Counted from the first letter of the stretch, positions 46,838 through 57,851 are shown. The stretch is DNA of 64,000 nucleotides from Natronocella acetinitrilica (GCF_024170285.1 NZ_JALJXV010000004.1:310001-374000), one strand, 5' to 3'. Notes: generated from the letters alone by a model not told the origin. Program-made: numbers and translations.

Positions 46838-48528
46838 GCCACCACTCCTTCGATTGGCTCGATGGGTAATTCCCGTGTTTCATCACCACGCCGCGCACGA
46901 TACTCGACGACTCCGTTCTCCAGCCCCCGCTCGCCGATGGCGATTCGATGCGGTATGCCCACCAGTTCCATGTCCGCGAACTTGACGCCGGGGCGTGCGT
47001 CGCGGTCATCCCAACAGACATCGATACCAGCAGCCTGCAGTGTTTCATAAAGCGTTTCCGAGGCGCGGCGCACAGCTTCGGATTTCTGCAGATTGATCGA
47101 AACCAGGGCGACCTCGAAGGGTGCGATGGGTGCCGGCCAGGCAATTCCCGCCTCGTCATGATTCTGCTCGATGGCGGCGGCGACCACCCGTGAGACCCCT
47201 ACGCCATAACAGCCCATGGTCATGGCTACGGTCTTGCCGTTTTCGTCGAGCACGGTGGCCCCCATTGCCTCGCTGTACTTGCGGCCAAGCTGGAATACGT
47301 GGCCCACTTCGATGCCCCGGGCGATGGACAGCCGTCCGTTGCCGTCCGGGCTCTGATCACCGGCCACCACATTGCGCAAGTCGGCGATTTCCGGGAGCGC
47401 CACATCACGCCCCCAGTTGATGCCCATGTAATGCTTGTCGTCGACGTTGGCGCCGGCGCTGAAATCCGCGATGACCGCGACGCTGCGATCGACGATGCAT
47501 GGGATAGGCAGATTGACGGGCCCGAGAGAGCCCGGGCCAGCGCCCACGGCTGCGCGTATATCCGCTTCGTCCGCCAGAGTCAGCGGGTCGGCCACGGCGG
47601 GGTGCTTCACCGCCTTTAGCGGATTCAGTGTGTGGTCGCCACGCACGATCAGCGCGATCAGCCCACCGTCGCTATGGCGGGCGATCAACGTCTTGATCGT
47701 GCGCTCGATGGGTACGCCGTGTTTCCGGACCAGGTCATCGATGGTGCGCACGCCTGGCGTCTCTTCCAGTCGCAATTGCTCCCCTGCCGGCGGAGCCGCG
47801 TCTGCCGTGGCCACAGCCTCCGCGAGTTCCACGTTCGCTGCGAAGTCGCTGTCATCGGAAAACGCAATCGCATCCTCCCCGGATTCGGCCAGGACGTGGA
47901 ATTCGTGAGAGGTGTGTCCACCGATGCTGCCTGAGTCCGCCAGCACGGCGCGGAAGTGCAGTCCGGTTCGGGTGAAGATCCGGGTGTAGGCGTCGTACAT
48001 GGCCTGATACGTATCGCGCAGCGAGGCATCATCAAGGTGAAAGGAGTAGGCATCCTTCATGATGAATTCCCGCGCCCGCATGACCCCGAAACGTGGCCGG
48101 ACCTCGTCGCGGAACTTGGTCTGGATCTGGTAGTAGTTGACCGGCAGTTGCTTGTAGCTGCGCAATTCGCGGCGCGCGAGGTCGGTGATCACCTCCTCGT
48201 GGGTGGGGCCCACGCAGAAGTCTCTCTCATGGCGATCCTTGAGTCGCAGGAGTTCCGGGCCGAACTGCTGCCAGCGGCCAGATTCCTCCCACAGCTCTGC
48301 CGGTTGTACCGCTGGCATGAGAACCTCGACCGCCCCGCTTCGATTCATTTCCTCACGAACGATAGCCTCGACCTTGCGCAACACCCGCAGCCCTAGCGGC
48401 ATCCAGGTGTAGAGTCCGGAGGCCAGTTTTCGGATCAGTCCAGCCCGCAACATGAGCTGGTGGCTGATGATTTCGGCGTCGGCCGGGGTTTCCTTCGTCG
48501 TGGCAAGCGGGAAATTCGAAAGCCGCAT
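46807..48528 (-). CDS. proS: Prolyl-tRNA synthetase
   Basis: 573-aa class II synthetase of the bacterial type with an editing insertion (INS). The opening is [43 protein letters not shown]. Motif 2 is [27 protein letters not shown]. The editing domain lies about residues 225-390 ([16 protein letters not shown]). Motif 3 is [28 protein letters not shown], followed by the anticodon-binding domain. Upstream, 48529-48685, is a short spacer. Confidence 0.97.
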   Translation of the reverse strand: MRLSNFPLATTKETPADAEIISHQLMLRAGLIRKLASGLYTWMPLGLRVLRKVEAIVREEMNRSGAVEVLMPAVQPAELWEESGRWQQFGPELLRLKDRHERDFCVGPTHEEVITDLARRELRSYKQLPVNYYQIQTKFRDEVRPRFGVMRAREFIMKDAYSFHLDDASLRDTYQAMYDAYTRIFTRTGLHFRAVLADSGSIGGHTSHEFHVLAESGEDAIAFSDDSDFAANVELAEAVATADAAPPAGEQLRLEETPGVRTIDDLVRKHGVPIERTIKTLIARHSDGGLIALIVRGDHTLNPLKAVKHPAVADPLTLADEADIRAAVGAGPGSLGPVNLPIPCIVDRSVAVIADFSAGANVDDKHYMGINWGRDVALPEIADLRNVVAGDQSPDGNGRLSIARGIEVGHVFQLGRKYSEAMGATVLDENGKTVAMTMGCYGVGVSRVVAAAIEQNHDEAGIAWPAPIAPFEVALVSINLQKSEAVRRASETLYETLQAAGIDVCWDDRDARPGVKFADMELVGIPHRIAIGERGLENGVVEYRARRGDETRELPIEPIEGVVAWLKEQLGRS

Positions 48529-48685
48529 CAGAGATTCCTGTAGTTACGGTCAGGCAAGGCGTCGGGTTTTGGATGCCGTGTCCGTGAAATGGGGTCGGTC
48601 AGCGTGTCGGCAGCGCGCGGAACGCGTTGCCGCGCCGTAGTCTATCAAGCCCGGGCCTGGCAGCGAACTGACATCCGGAAAGGCT

Positions 48686-49123
48686 CTACCCACACCATTC
48701 GTCGATGAATTCGCGATTCTCTGCCACCAGGGCGGCGCGGCGCTCTTCCGTCAGGACCTGCACCTCGTCCTCGCCCGCCTGAATACGGCGGGTTGCCGGG
48801 TTCTCCAGTACGGCCAGGTTCTCCCGCGCGCGCTCGCACTCTTGCGCGAGAACTTCCTGCTGTTCATCGGACAACTGCATGCCGTTGCCACCTTCGGCTT
48901 CCATGGGCGCATCGTCAGCGTCCTCCGATGCCGTCTCGGCCGGCGTTGGGGGAGCAGAGGAACTGCGGATGCGTTCCGCGTCCACTCCCTGTGGCGGCGT
49001 CTGGCCGTAGCTGACGGTGCCGTCGGCATCCACCCAGCGGTAGATATCACGGGACTGCGCCTGGGTACCCACGAGTATGGCGATACCCAGAGCAAGGCTG
49101 ATCCAAAGGCCGAATGATTTCAT
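48686..49123 (-). CDS. DUF4124 exported protein
   Basis: 145-aa protein with an N-terminal hydrophobic signal or anchor (GLWISLALGIAILVGTQAQ). The DUF4124 motif DIYRWVDADGTVSYGQTPPQG follows. The C-terminal half is charged and helical (EEQQ-type stretch to REFIDEWCG). Probably periplasmic, function unknown. In related gammaproteobacteria this gene stands next to the acetolactate synthase genes, as here, except that the large subunit is absent. Confidence 0.88.
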   Translation of the reverse strand: MKSFGLWISLALGIAILVGTQAQSRDIYRWVDADGTVSYGQTPPQGVDAERIRSSSAPPTPAETASEDADDAPMEAEGGNGMQLSDEQQEVLAQECERARENLAVLENPATRRIQAGEDEVQVLTEERRAALVAENREFIDEWCG

Positions 49124-49392
49124 GCGGTACTCCTTGTCTGTCGTTGATTCATGCCAGAGGCGAGCGCAGCCTCACTCCGGACCGGAGTCGGCGGCCTGAT
49201 TACTTCGGCGCCTCCCTGGAGGCTTGACCTGATCCCCATTCCTCAGTAGTTTGCTCCCTTTCTCGCGACCCTTGCTAAACGATAACGGCACTTTTCCGAG
49301 CTTGTTGAGCGGCTTAGCCCCAGCGAGCTGGAGTCACCGAACGCAGGGTACGTGGGTGTTTGCCGACTGGCTCGAGCGACCTTTGGACTTCT
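49124..49392. other. Spacer where ilvI/ilvB would be expected
   Basis: 269 bp between the DUF4124 gene (minus) and ilvH (plus). There is no trace of an acetolactate synthase large subunit in any frame that I can read. Two small hairpins are present (CTCCGG-A-CCGGAG and GCCTCC-CT-GGAGGC). A weak promoter-like pair follows: TTGACC at 49224-49229 and TAGTTT at 49247-49252, 17 nt apart. Confidence 0.55.
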
Positions 49393-50941
<1,549 letters not shown>

Positions 50942-50967
50942 TGTCCTGATACGCGCCTGTCCGTTCG

Positions 50968-51001
50968 AAACGCGCCACTGCTCACAGTGGCGCGTTTTTT
51001 T
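50968..51001 (+). terminator. Rho-independent terminator after ilvC
   Basis: A perfect 10-bp stem CGCGCCACTG / CAGTGGCGCG with loop CTCA is followed by seven T. It separates ilvHC from pssA. Confidence 0.95.
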
Positions 51002-51089
51002 GTGCACCTGCCCCCGGGTGAGCGGCCAGTGCTGTGATACGGTTAGGCTCTCTGAGAACTGAACCCTTTCTCTATCCGGAGTGTGCCGC

Positions 51090-51881
51090 GTGACCGACGA
51101 CGAATCGCAGACGCCGAGGCGGAAACGGCGCGGGATCTACCTGCTGCCCAACGCCCTGACCACTACTGGCCTGTTCTTCGGGTTTTTTGCCATCGTTTCG
51201 GCGATCAACCTCCAGTTCGCTGCGGCGGCCATTGCCATCTTCATCGCCATGGTGATGGACGGGCTGGATGGGCGCGTCGCCCGCCTCACGAACACCCAGA
51301 GCGACTTCGGTGTTCAGTACGACAGCCTGTCCGACATGGTCTGTTTTGGTCTGGCGCCAGCGCTGGTGATGTACCAATGGGCGCTGGGCGACCTCAGCGA
51401 GATGGCCGGCTTTGTGGGTAAGCTGGGCTGGATCGGCGCCTTCATGTTCGCGGCCTGTGCGGCACTGCGTCTTGCCCGCTTCAATACACAGGCCGGGGTG
51501 GCCGACAAACGGTACTTCCAGGGCCTGCCTAGCCCCGCCGCGGCGGCGGGCATCGCCAGTCTGGTCTGGTTCGGGCACAACCTGGGACTCGAGAGCGATG
51601 CAATGCGCGTCTTCGCTCTGATCGTGACGGCGGTGACCGGCCTGCTCATGGTGAGCAATTTCCGCTATTACAGCTTCAAGGAAGTGGATTTTCGTTACCG
51701 GGTTCCGTTCGTTGTGATGGTGATTCTGGTACTTGGGTTGGCCTTCCTGGCGTTGTATCCGCCCATGGTGCTGTTCCTGACCTTTCTGGTCTACGCCAGC
51801 TCCGGGCCTGTGCTGACCATCATGCTGCGGCGTCGTCATCGCCAGGAATCCGCGATCCGGCGCAGTAGCGGCGGCGAGTGA
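51090..51881 (+). CDS. pssA: CDP-diacylglycerol-serine O-phosphatidyltransferase
   Basis: 263-aa integral membrane CDP-alcohol phosphatidyltransferase making phosphatidylserine, the precursor of phosphatidylethanolamine. The catalytic motif DG-x2-AR-x8-G-x3-D-x3-D is complete (from DGRVAR to YDSLSD). About eight helices. It is the type II-like membrane form rather than the E. coli soluble enzyme. The GTG at 51090 has GGAG 8 nt before it; a GTG at 51081 overlaps that site and is less likely. Confidence 0.94.
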   Translation: MTDDESQTPRRKRRGIYLLPNALTTTGLFFGFFAIVSAINLQFAAAAIAIFIAMVMDGLDGRVARLTNTQSDFGVQYDSLSDMVCFGLAPALVMYQWALGDLSEMAGFVGKLGWIGAFMFAACAALRLARFNTQAGVADKRYFQGLPSPAAAAGIASLVWFGHNLGLESDAMRVFALIVTAVTGLLMVSNFRYYSFKEVDFRYRVPFVVMVILVLGLAFLALYPPMVLFLTFLVYASSGPVLTIMLRRRHRQESAIRRSSGGE

Positions 51882-51887
51882 TAAACT

Positions 51888-51945
51888 TTAAGGAGACACT
51901 GAATTATTCGCACGCTCGCGCTCGAATAATTCAGTGTCTCCTTAA
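51888..51945. repeat. Perfect 23-bp inverted repeat between pssA and leuA
   Basis: Arms 51888-51910 and 51923-51945 are exact reverse complements (outer end TTAAGGAGACACTG, inner end GAATTATTCG), with the 12-nt loop CACGCTCGCGCT. The arms are much AT-richer than the surrounding genes. It begins 7 nt after the pssA stop and ends 36 nt before the leuA ATG. No second copy is in the window. It looks like a mobile palindromic unit (REP/MITE type), although it could act as an RNA hairpin in readthrough transcripts. Confidence 0.9.
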
Positions 51946-51981
51946 GGGTCAGGTGCAGGTCTTCCAGAGGGCAAGGCAACC

Positions 51982-53532
51982 ATGAGCAACCGCGACCAAC
52001 TGATCATCTTCGACACCACGCTACGGGATGGTGAGCAAAGCCCCGGTGCTTCCATGACCCGGGAAGAAAAGGTACGCATTGCCCGGGCCTTGGAACGCCT
52101 GCGCGTTGATGTTATCGAGGCGGGGTTTCCTGCCGCCAGCAAGGGGGATTTCGAATCCGTTCGTGCCGTGGCCCGAACAATTCGCGAGAGTCGGGTGTGC
52201 GGCCTGGCCCGGGCCCGTGGAGAGGACATCGATCGCGCCGGCGAGGCACTGGCCGAAGCTGTCATGCCCCGGATCCACACCTTTATCGCTACATCACCGA
52301 TCCACATGGAACGCAAGCTCCAGATGACACCGGATCAGGTGGTGGAGCAGGCAGTGTGGGCGGTGACACGGGCTCGACAGTATTGTGATGACGTGGAGTT
52401 TTCCCCGGAAGATGCCGGACGATCTGATCCGGATTTTCTTTGCCGGGTCCTGGAAGCCGTCATTGACGCGGGGGCGACCACGGTGAACATACCGGATACC
52501 GTGGGTTATGCCGTGCCGGAGCAGTTCGGTGCCTTGATCGCCCGCTTGCGAGAACGCATTCCCAATGCCGACAAGGCGGTATTTTCAGTGCATTGCCACA
52601 ACGATCTCGGGTTGGCTGTCGCCAACTCCCTGGCGGCGGTCGGTCAGGGCGCCCGACAGGTGGAATGCACCATCAACGGGCTGGGCGAACGTGCCGGTAA
52701 TGCGGCTCTGGAAGAAATCGTCATGGCGGTGCGTACGCGTCAGGATGCCCTGCCAGTGGAGACCCGGATCGATACCCGTGAGATCGTGCCTACGTCCCGT
52801 CTGGTGGCGAACATCACTGGTTTCGCCGTGCAGCCCAACAAGGCCATTGTTGGTGCCAACGCCTTTGCTCACGAGTCCGGTATTCACCAGGACGGAGTTC
52901 TGAAGCACCGGGAAACCTACGAGATCATGCGCGCGGAGGATGTGGGCTGGAGCACCAACCGCATGGTGTTGGGAAAGCATTCCGGCCGCAACGCGTTTCG
53001 TAGCCGGTTGCAGGAGTTGGGTGTGGAGTTCGAGTCGGAACAGCACCTCAACGAGGCCTTCGCCCGCTTCAAGGATCTCGCCGACAAGAAACACGAAATC
53101 TTCGATGAGGATTTGCAGGCGCTGGTGACCGAAGCCGCCCAGGAGCTGGAGCAGGAGGCGCTGCGTTTCGTGTCGTTGCGGGTCTGTTGTGAGACCGGTG
53201 AAGTCCCTGTGGCCAGGGTGACTCTCGAACTCAATGGCGAGGAGCGGCAGTCCGAGGCCGCAGGCAGCGGGGCGGTGGATGCCGCGTTCAAGGCCATCGA
53301 TGGGGTGGTACAGTCGAAAACCCAGTTGCTGCTCTATTCGGTGAACAATATTACCACCGGAACAGACGCCCAGGGCGAGGTCACGGTGCGCCTCGAGCGG
53401 GGCGGGCGTGTGGTTAACGGGCAAGGTTCGGACACGGACATCGTTATCGCGTCTGCCCGTGCCTACGTCAACGCGTTGAATCGCATTATCGCGGGCCGCG
53501 ATCGTACCCATCCCCAGGCTGCCGACGTCTGA
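51982..53532 (+). CDS. leuA: 2-isopropylmalate synthase
   Basis: 516-aa enzyme condensing acetyl-CoA with 2-oxoisovalerate, the first committed step to leucine. [16 protein letters not shown] is the conserved N-terminal metal and substrate site, and [17 protein letters not shown] carries the metal His pair. [25 protein letters not shown] and the C-terminal leucine-binding regulatory domain (from about residue 390) are present. It is downstream of ilvHC-pssA, as in related bacteria. Confidence 0.97.
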   Translation: MSNRDQLIIFDTTLRDGEQSPGASMTREEKVRIARALERLRVDVIEAGFPAASKGDFESVRAVARTIRESRVCGLARARGEDIDRAGEALAEAVMPRIHTFIATSPIHMERKLQMTPDQVVEQAVWAVTRARQYCDDVEFSPEDAGRSDPDFLCRVLEAVIDAGATTVNIPDTVGYAVPEQFGALIARLRERIPNADKAVFSVHCHNDLGLAVANSLAAVGQGARQVECTINGLGERAGNAALEEIVMAVRTRQDALPVETRIDTREIVPTSRLVANITGFAVQPNKAIVGANAFAHESGIHQDGVLKHRETYEIMRAEDVGWSTNRMVLGKHSGRNAFRSRLQELGVEFESEQHLNEAFARFKDLADKKHEIFDEDLQALVTEAAQELEQEALRFVSLRVCCETGEVPVARVTLELNGEERQSEAAGSGAVDAAFKAIDGVVQSKTQLLLYSVNNITTGTDAQGEVTVRLERGGRVVNGQGSDTDIVIASARAYVNALNRIIAGRDRTHPQAADV

Positions 53533-53537
53533 TACGA

Positions 53538-54317
53538 ATGAGCACAGCAGCTCGAAAACGGCTTTATCTGCAGCGCATGGGGATTCCCGTCTGGCAGCGC
53601 CGCGACGATGGGGTGCAGCATCAAGCGACGCTGCCGGATCCGCCGGACATTCAGGAAATCCACGCTACGGTCCATCTGGTCAACTCCAGCACGGCAAGCC
53701 CTGAAGGGGCCACAGAGGACGCCGATATCCGGCATCTCGACTGGGCGGATCTGGAAGCCCGGGTGGCCGCCTGTGAACGCTGCGGTCTCTGCGAGAACCG
53801 CCGCAAGACCGTGTTCGGTGTGGGTGACCGAGGAGCGGATCTGCTGGTCATTGGTGAAGCGCCGGGTGCCGAGGAAGACCGCCGCGGCGAACCGTTTGTT
53901 GGGCGGGCCGGCCAGCTGCTGGATCAGATGTTGCGGGCAATCACCCTTGAGCGAGGGCGGCGGGTCTACATCGCCAATATTCTCAAGTGCAGGCCACCGG
54001 GAAATCGCGACCCCCAGGCCGAGGAAATGAGCCAGTGCACACCGTATCTGGATCGCCAGATCGCCTTGATCAGACCCCGGGTAATACTTGCTGTCGGTCG
54101 AATCGCAGCCCAGTACCTGTTGCGCACGGACAAGCCGTTGAAGGCGTTGCGCCAACAGCAATGGCATTATCCCGAGAGCGAAATACCAGTGGTGGTCAGC
54201 TATCATCCGTCCTATCTGCTGCGAACGCCCGGCGACAAGGGCAAAGCCTGGCAGGATCTGAAGCGATTGATTCCCCTGCTTGGCGCGGGATCGGCGACGG
54301 AGAGTGAATCGAAGTGA
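53538..54317 (+). CDS. Family 4 uracil-DNA glycosylase
   Basis: 259-aa Fe-S uracil-DNA glycosylase (UdgA/type 4). Motif 1 is [27 protein letters not shown] and the product-site His motif is [10 protein letters not shown]. Four cysteines fit the 4Fe-4S site (CERCGLC pair, then [10 protein letters not shown] and SQCTPYL). An N-terminal extension of about 75 aa is unlike the domain and is found in other proteobacterial members. It removes uracil from deaminated DNA. It starts 5 nt after leuA and overlaps rimI by 4 nt. Confidence 0.93.
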   Translation: MSTAARKRLYLQRMGIPVWQRRDDGVQHQATLPDPPDIQEIHATVHLVNSSTASPEGATEDADIRHLDWADLEARVAACERCGLCENRRKTVFGVGDRGADLLVIGEAPGAEEDRRGEPFVGRAGQLLDQMLRAITLERGRRVYIANILKCRPPGNRDPQAEEMSQCTPYLDRQIALIRPRVILAVGRIAAQYLLRTDKPLKALRQQQWHYPESEIPVVVSYHPSYLLRTPGDKGKAWQDLKRLIPLLGAGSATESESK

Positions 54318-54793
54318 ACGCGGTAGTGCGCAGCGAAAACTGGGAAATACGCCGGATGCGCGAGGCGGATCTCTCCGATGTGATCAATGTGGAGCGTGCC
54401 GGCTATCGCTTCCCCTGGACCGAACCCGTGTTCCGCGACTGCCTGCGGGTCGGGTATGGCTGTTGGCTGCTGGAGTATGAAGGCCAGACCGCCGGGCATC
54501 TCATCGTGTCGGTGGTGGCCGGTGAGGCACATATACTCAATCTCTGTGTGCACCCGGGCATGCAGCGCCGCGGTCTGGGGCGCGAGTTGCTTGCTCATGG
54601 GCTCTACAGCGCTGCCAGGCTGGGCGCTGACATCATTTTTCTTGAGGTGCGCCCCTCCAACCGGAGCGCGCTGCGCCTTTACGAGTCTGCCGGTTTCGGA
54701 GAGGTGGGGCAGCGGCCTGGCTACTATCCGGCCCTCGGTGGCCGCCGTGAGGACGCCCTGATCCTCGCCCGCCCGCTGACCCCGATGGACTGA
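54314..54793 (+). CDS. rimI: Ribosomal-protein-alanine N-acetyltransferase
   Basis: 159-aa GNAT acetyltransferase that acetylates the N-terminal Ala of ribosomal protein S18. IRRMREADLSDVINVERAGYRFPWTEPVFRDCLRVGY, HILNLCVHPGMQRRGLGRELLAHGL (acetyl-CoA loop) and FLEVRPSNRSALRLYESAGFGEVGQRPGYYP are close to the RimI pattern. It starts with GTG within the end of the glycosylase gene. Confidence 0.94.
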   Translation: MNAVVRSENWEIRRMREADLSDVINVERAGYRFPWTEPVFRDCLRVGYGCWLLEYEGQTAGHLIVSVVAGEAHILNLCVHPGMQRRGLGRELLAHGLYSAARLGADIIFLEVRPSNRSALRLYESAGFGEVGQRPGYYPALGGRREDALILARPLTPMD

Positions 54794-54857
54794 GGGTCCC
54801 TGAACGACAGGGAAGAACCTGTCTGTGTGCCCTGCCTCAGGGCAAAGCCGGTCCATC

Positions 54858-54874
54858 TGCGCCACTCCGGTGCA
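54858..54874 (+). promoter_or_regulatory. NtrC-like enhancer site
   Basis: TGCGCCACTCCGGTGCA matches the NtrC consensus TGCACCA-N3-TGGTGCA at 12 of 14 defined positions. It lies about 95-110 bp upstream of the sigma-54 promoter at 54961, the usual distance for an enhancer. This suggests activation under nitrogen limitation. Confidence 0.7.
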
Positions 54875-54960
54875 GAAACTCCTGACAGTCTTTCCGTCGT
54901 GTGCGGAGATTGTCCTTGGCAATGCCTGCGCATCCTGATCTGAAAGCCTCCCGTTTTCCA

Positions 54961-54977
54961 TGGCATCTTGCTTGCAT
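54961..54977 (+). promoter_or_regulatory. Sigma-54 promoter of the amidohydrolase gene
   Basis: TGGCATCTTGCTTGCAT has GG and GC exactly 10 nt apart and matches the sigma-54 consensus closely. It lies 37 nt before the ATG. The bases from 54959 on (CATGGCATCTTGCTTGCAT) are identical to the TRAP operon promoter. A 7-bp inverted repeat, GCTTGCA-TATC-TGCAAGC (54970-54987), straddles the -12 box and the start region and could be a repressor site. Confidence 0.85.
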
Positions 54978-55013
54978 ATCTGCAAGCAAATTCTGTAATG
55001 GGAGATCTGTTAC

Positions 55014-56477
55014 ATGGTGTCATCACCTCGCCCGCGTTCCCAGACCGGTGCCCCCAAGGAGCAAGCGATTCACATAAAAGACATCGATGCCGTTATCGGC
55101 GCGGGTGATATAAGCGGCCCGGTGGATGTCGTGATTCAGGACGGCCGCATAGCGTCCATCGGACGTGGGCTCGTCGCCCCGGAAGGAGCGAAACTGATCA
55201 ATGGGCGAGGGCAACTCCTGGCTCCAGGGCTGGTGAATGCCCACTGGCACTCGCCAATGCAAGTGGAACCCGGCACCGCTGACCGCCTGGACCACCAGCG
55301 TGTCATGTGGCTTAACCAGGCGAATACGGCTCGCCGGACGTCGGATGAGATCTACGCCAGCGCTCTGCTTGGCTGCCTCCAGATGCTGCGTTCGGGTACC
55401 ACGGCGGTGATGGACCACTTCCCCGAGCAGCAGTTTGGTGTCGAAGATGTGGCGGCTGTGGTGCGCGCTTATGAGGATTGCGGTATGCGCGCTGTTGTAG
55501 CGCTGCGGATATTCGATGGCGAGTACTCGGATATCATGCCCCAGGGATCCGCCGCTACTCCCGAACTGCTGTCCGCTATCGACAAGTCCAATCCGCTGCG
55601 CCCACGTCCACTCGAAGAGACTCTGGATGTCTGCCGTGAGTCGATCACCCGTTTTGATCGGCACCAGGACCGCATACGTGTGTTCACGGCTCCATCCAAC
55701 CCTGTTCGCTGTTCGGACGCGCTGCTTGTCGCATGTCAGGAGTTAGCGCAGGCACACGATGGTGGTGTGCATTGCCATCTTCTCGAGACGCAAGCACAGG
55801 TCGACATTGCCAGGCGACTCTATGGCCGTTCAGTGGTCGAGCACCTGGTGGATCTCGGCTGTATGGATCAGCGTTGGAGCTGCGCCCACTGCAATTGGGT
55901 GACCGTGAATGATATGGCGCTGATGGGAGCCCGCGGCGCGATTGCCGTTCTGAATCCGGAAAGTAACCTGAAAATCGGCTCCGGCATACCGCCTGTCCCG
56001 GACCTGCTCGCTAACGGCGTGGTCTGTGCGCTCGGTACCGATGGCGTCATCACGAACGATAATCTGATTCTGCAGGAAGCGATGCAGCTTACAGCGATGC
56101 TCCATCGAGCTGGTGAGGCCGACCGCGGTCGCTGGACCACGGTTGAGCAGGTCATCGATATGGCCACCGTCGGCGGCGCCAAGGCCATGCTGGAGCCGGA
56201 ACTCGGTAGAATTGCCCCGGGGCAGCGCGCAGATCTGGTTCTTTATGATCTGTCTGCGCCGTGGTGGATACCGCTCAATTCCCCCGAGCAACAATTCGTG
56301 TTCGGTGAGAGGGGCAGCTCCGTCCGCACAGCGATCGTTGACGGCCGCGTCGTACTGGATGAGGACGGGGTCGTTGGCGTGGACGAGGCCGCTGTGCTTG
56401 AGGAAGCGCGGGCGATCCTCGGTGCATCGCAACGACGGAACAGCGACATACTCGAAATCGCAGATCGCTTCGCCTGA
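55014..56477 (+). CDS. ATZ/TRZ-family amidohydrolase (aminohydrolase)
   Basis: 487-aa metal-dependent hydrolase of the amidohydrolase superfamily, in the branch of guanine/8-oxoguanine deaminase, SAH deaminase and triazine hydrolases. Metal ligands are visible: His77 and His79 in LVNAHWHSPM, His255 in GVHCHLLETQ, His292 in CAHCNWV and Asp343 in LGTDGVITND. The C-terminal composite sandwich (GRIAPGQRADLVLYDL) is present. It should remove an amino or similar group from a ring or amidine compound and release ammonia. The substrate is unknown. GGGAG lies before the ATG. Sigma-54 control and the adjacent TRAP importer suggest it serves nitrogen supply. Confidence 0.88.
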   Translation: MVSSPRPRSQTGAPKEQAIHIKDIDAVIGAGDISGPVDVVIQDGRIASIGRGLVAPEGAKLINGRGQLLAPGLVNAHWHSPMQVEPGTADRLDHQRVMWLNQANTARRTSDEIYASALLGCLQMLRSGTTAVMDHFPEQQFGVEDVAAVVRAYEDCGMRAVVALRIFDGEYSDIMPQGSAATPELLSAIDKSNPLRPRPLEETLDVCRESITRFDRHQDRIRVFTAPSNPVRCSDALLVACQELAQAHDGGVHCHLLETQAQVDIARRLYGRSVVEHLVDLGCMDQRWSCAHCNWVTVNDMALMGARGAIAVLNPESNLKIGSGIPPVPDLLANGVVCALGTDGVITNDNLILQEAMQLTAMLHRAGEADRGRWTTVEQVIDMATVGGAKAMLEPELGRIAPGQRADLVLYDLSAPWWIPLNSPEQQFVFGERGSSVRTAIVDGRVVLDEDGVVGVDEAAVLEEARAILGASQRRNSDILEIADRFA

Positions 56478-56515
56478 CCAACTTTCTTCCTCTCTCATTG
56501 CCATGTCATGGAGCT

Positions 56516-56545
56516 ACCGGCTCGCCCTGCAGGGCGAGCCGGTTT
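56516..56545 (+). terminator. Rho-independent terminator after the amidohydrolase
   Basis: The inverted repeat ACCGGCTCGCCCT / AGGGCGAGCCGGT is followed by TTTTA, 38 nt after the stop. It separates the amidohydrolase from the TRAP operon, which has its own promoter. Confidence 0.85.
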
Positions 56546-56739
56546 TAGTCGACTCAATCGATCCCTCCACACCGAATTGCCGTGCTCAGCTGTGCACCGA
56601 TGAGAGGCGCTAGTCCATGACTGCGCGCCTTTGCGGTGCGCTTTTCGACTTGGTGAGAGCGGAAGCAGGAGGTCGGGATACCCACGCAGATGGCGAAGGG
56701 CAAGGCACCCGGACGGGTTTTATGCGACCTGGATTTGCA

Positions 56740-56756
56740 TGGCATCTTGCTTGCAT
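56740..56756 (+). promoter_or_regulatory. Sigma-54 promoter of the TRAP transporter operon
   Basis: TGGCATCTTGCTTGCAT has GG-N10-GC, the same 17 bases as the amidohydrolase promoter, and lies 37 nt before the first ATG. Similarity continues downstream (CTGCA, then ATTCTG). The two promoters were probably duplicated or are under common selection. Confidence 0.85.
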
Positions 56757-56792
56757 TACTGCAGATACATTCTGGTAACCGGGGTTTTGGCC

Positions 56793-57785
56793 ATGGCGCA
56801 GGGAACGATGTCGAAGCACTTGCCGCTTATCATGTTCACCGCTGTCTTTCTCGTCTGCTTCGCAATGCCGGCACAGGCGATGCGAATCACCTTCGCGCAT
56901 CCCGCGCCCACCTCTGACCCTGCCCATCAGGCAATCGAGTGGTTTGCCGAGGCCATCCACGAGCGGTCGGATGGAGAGATAACGGTCACAATCTATCCCA
57001 ACGGTCAGCTTGGTGAGCAGCGCGAGTTCATACAGAGCATGCAGTCCGGTGGCATCAATATGGCCTTCGTTGCCGCGACTCACCTGACCAACTTTTCTCA
57101 GGACTTTGCGGTGCTCGACCTGCCATTCCTGGTGACCGATCAAGCCGATGTACCGGGGCTGCTTGAAGGCCCCGTTGGCGAGGCGCTCTTCGAGCAACTT
57201 GAGGAAATCAACCTCGTTGGAGTTGGCTTCTCGGAAGCCAGCTTTCGCGGCGTCATGATGCGGCGTCCGCTTGACGCCAATCATTCGCTGGCGGGCCAGA
57301 CCATGCGCGTGCCTAACAGTGATGCCTATATTCAACTGTTTCGCAGCCTTGACGCGCGGCCCACACCACTCGCCTTTGGTGAGCTCTATTCCGCCTTGCA
57401 GCAGGGTGTGGTCGATGGTGCAGAGACCCTGGTGTCAGCCTACGTGACGTACGACTTCCACGAGGTGGCCCCGCATTTCTATTTCTCCAATCACACGCTT
57501 GGCGCGGGCATCTTTCTTGCCAGCCCTGCTTTCGTGGATGGCCTGTCCGACGAGCACCGGCAACTGGTGCTGGAAACGGGACGAGAGGCTGCTTTCAGGC
57601 ACCGTGAGATCGAGGCAGAGACTGCGGCTGCGCTCATGCCGGAGGCCGAAGCCGCAGGCGCCACGTTCTCGGAGTTCACGCTGCCTGATGGCATTGATGA
57701 AAAGCTGGAAGAACTGTACGCCGGCTTTATCGCGGAATTCTCGCCTCCTGTGCAGGACGCAATCACCGAGTTCCTGGAGCGCTGA
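56793..57785 (+). CDS. dctP: TRAP transporter substrate-binding protein (DctP), copy 1
   Basis: 330-aa periplasmic binding protein of a TRAP importer. The signal peptide is LPLIMFTAVFLVCFAMPAQA. The mature domain starts RITFAHPAPTSDPAHQAIEWFA. The conserved substrate Arg is in QTMRVPNSDAYIQLFRSL, followed by the LAFGELYSALQQGVVDGAE signature. TRAP ligands nearly always carry a carboxylate. The start at 56793 gives exactly the length of copy 2; an ATG at 56808 is an alternative. It is about four fifths identical by eye to copy 2, with unrelated signal peptides. Confidence 0.93.
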   Translation: MAQGTMSKHLPLIMFTAVFLVCFAMPAQAMRITFAHPAPTSDPAHQAIEWFAEAIHERSDGEITVTIYPNGQLGEQREFIQSMQSGGINMAFVAATHLTNFSQDFAVLDLPFLVTDQADVPGLLEGPVGEALFEQLEEINLVGVGFSEASFRGVMMRRPLDANHSLAGQTMRVPNSDAYIQLFRSLDARPTPLAFGELYSALQQGVVDGAETLVSAYVTYDFHEVAPHFYFSNHTLGAGIFLASPAFVDGLSDEHRQLVLETGREAAFRHREIEAETAAALMPEAEAAGATFSEFTLPDGIDEKLEELYAGFIAEFSPPVQDAITEFLER

Positions 57786-57851
57786 GCTTAACCGTTTCAA
57801 AGCGCTTCATGTGGGTCCCGATTCTTCTGACGATTCGATGGAGGTAGTCCC

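Larger units (their letters stand above)
56478..56792. other. Intergenic region between amidohydrolase and TRAP operon
   Basis: 315 bp holding the terminator at 56516-56545 and the sigma-54 promoter at 56740-56756. Between them are a weaker NtrC-like palindrome, CGCGCCTTTGCGGTGCG at 56624-56640 (9 of 14 defined positions), and a TGCACC half site at about 56592. No gene is visible. Confidence 0.55.

Noticed and set aside
54794-54845. Two small hairpins after rimI (TCCCTG-aacga-CAGGGA and GCCCTG-cct-CAGGGC)
   Set aside because: Short stems without T-runs; listed only as possible weak terminators of the leuA-rimI run.
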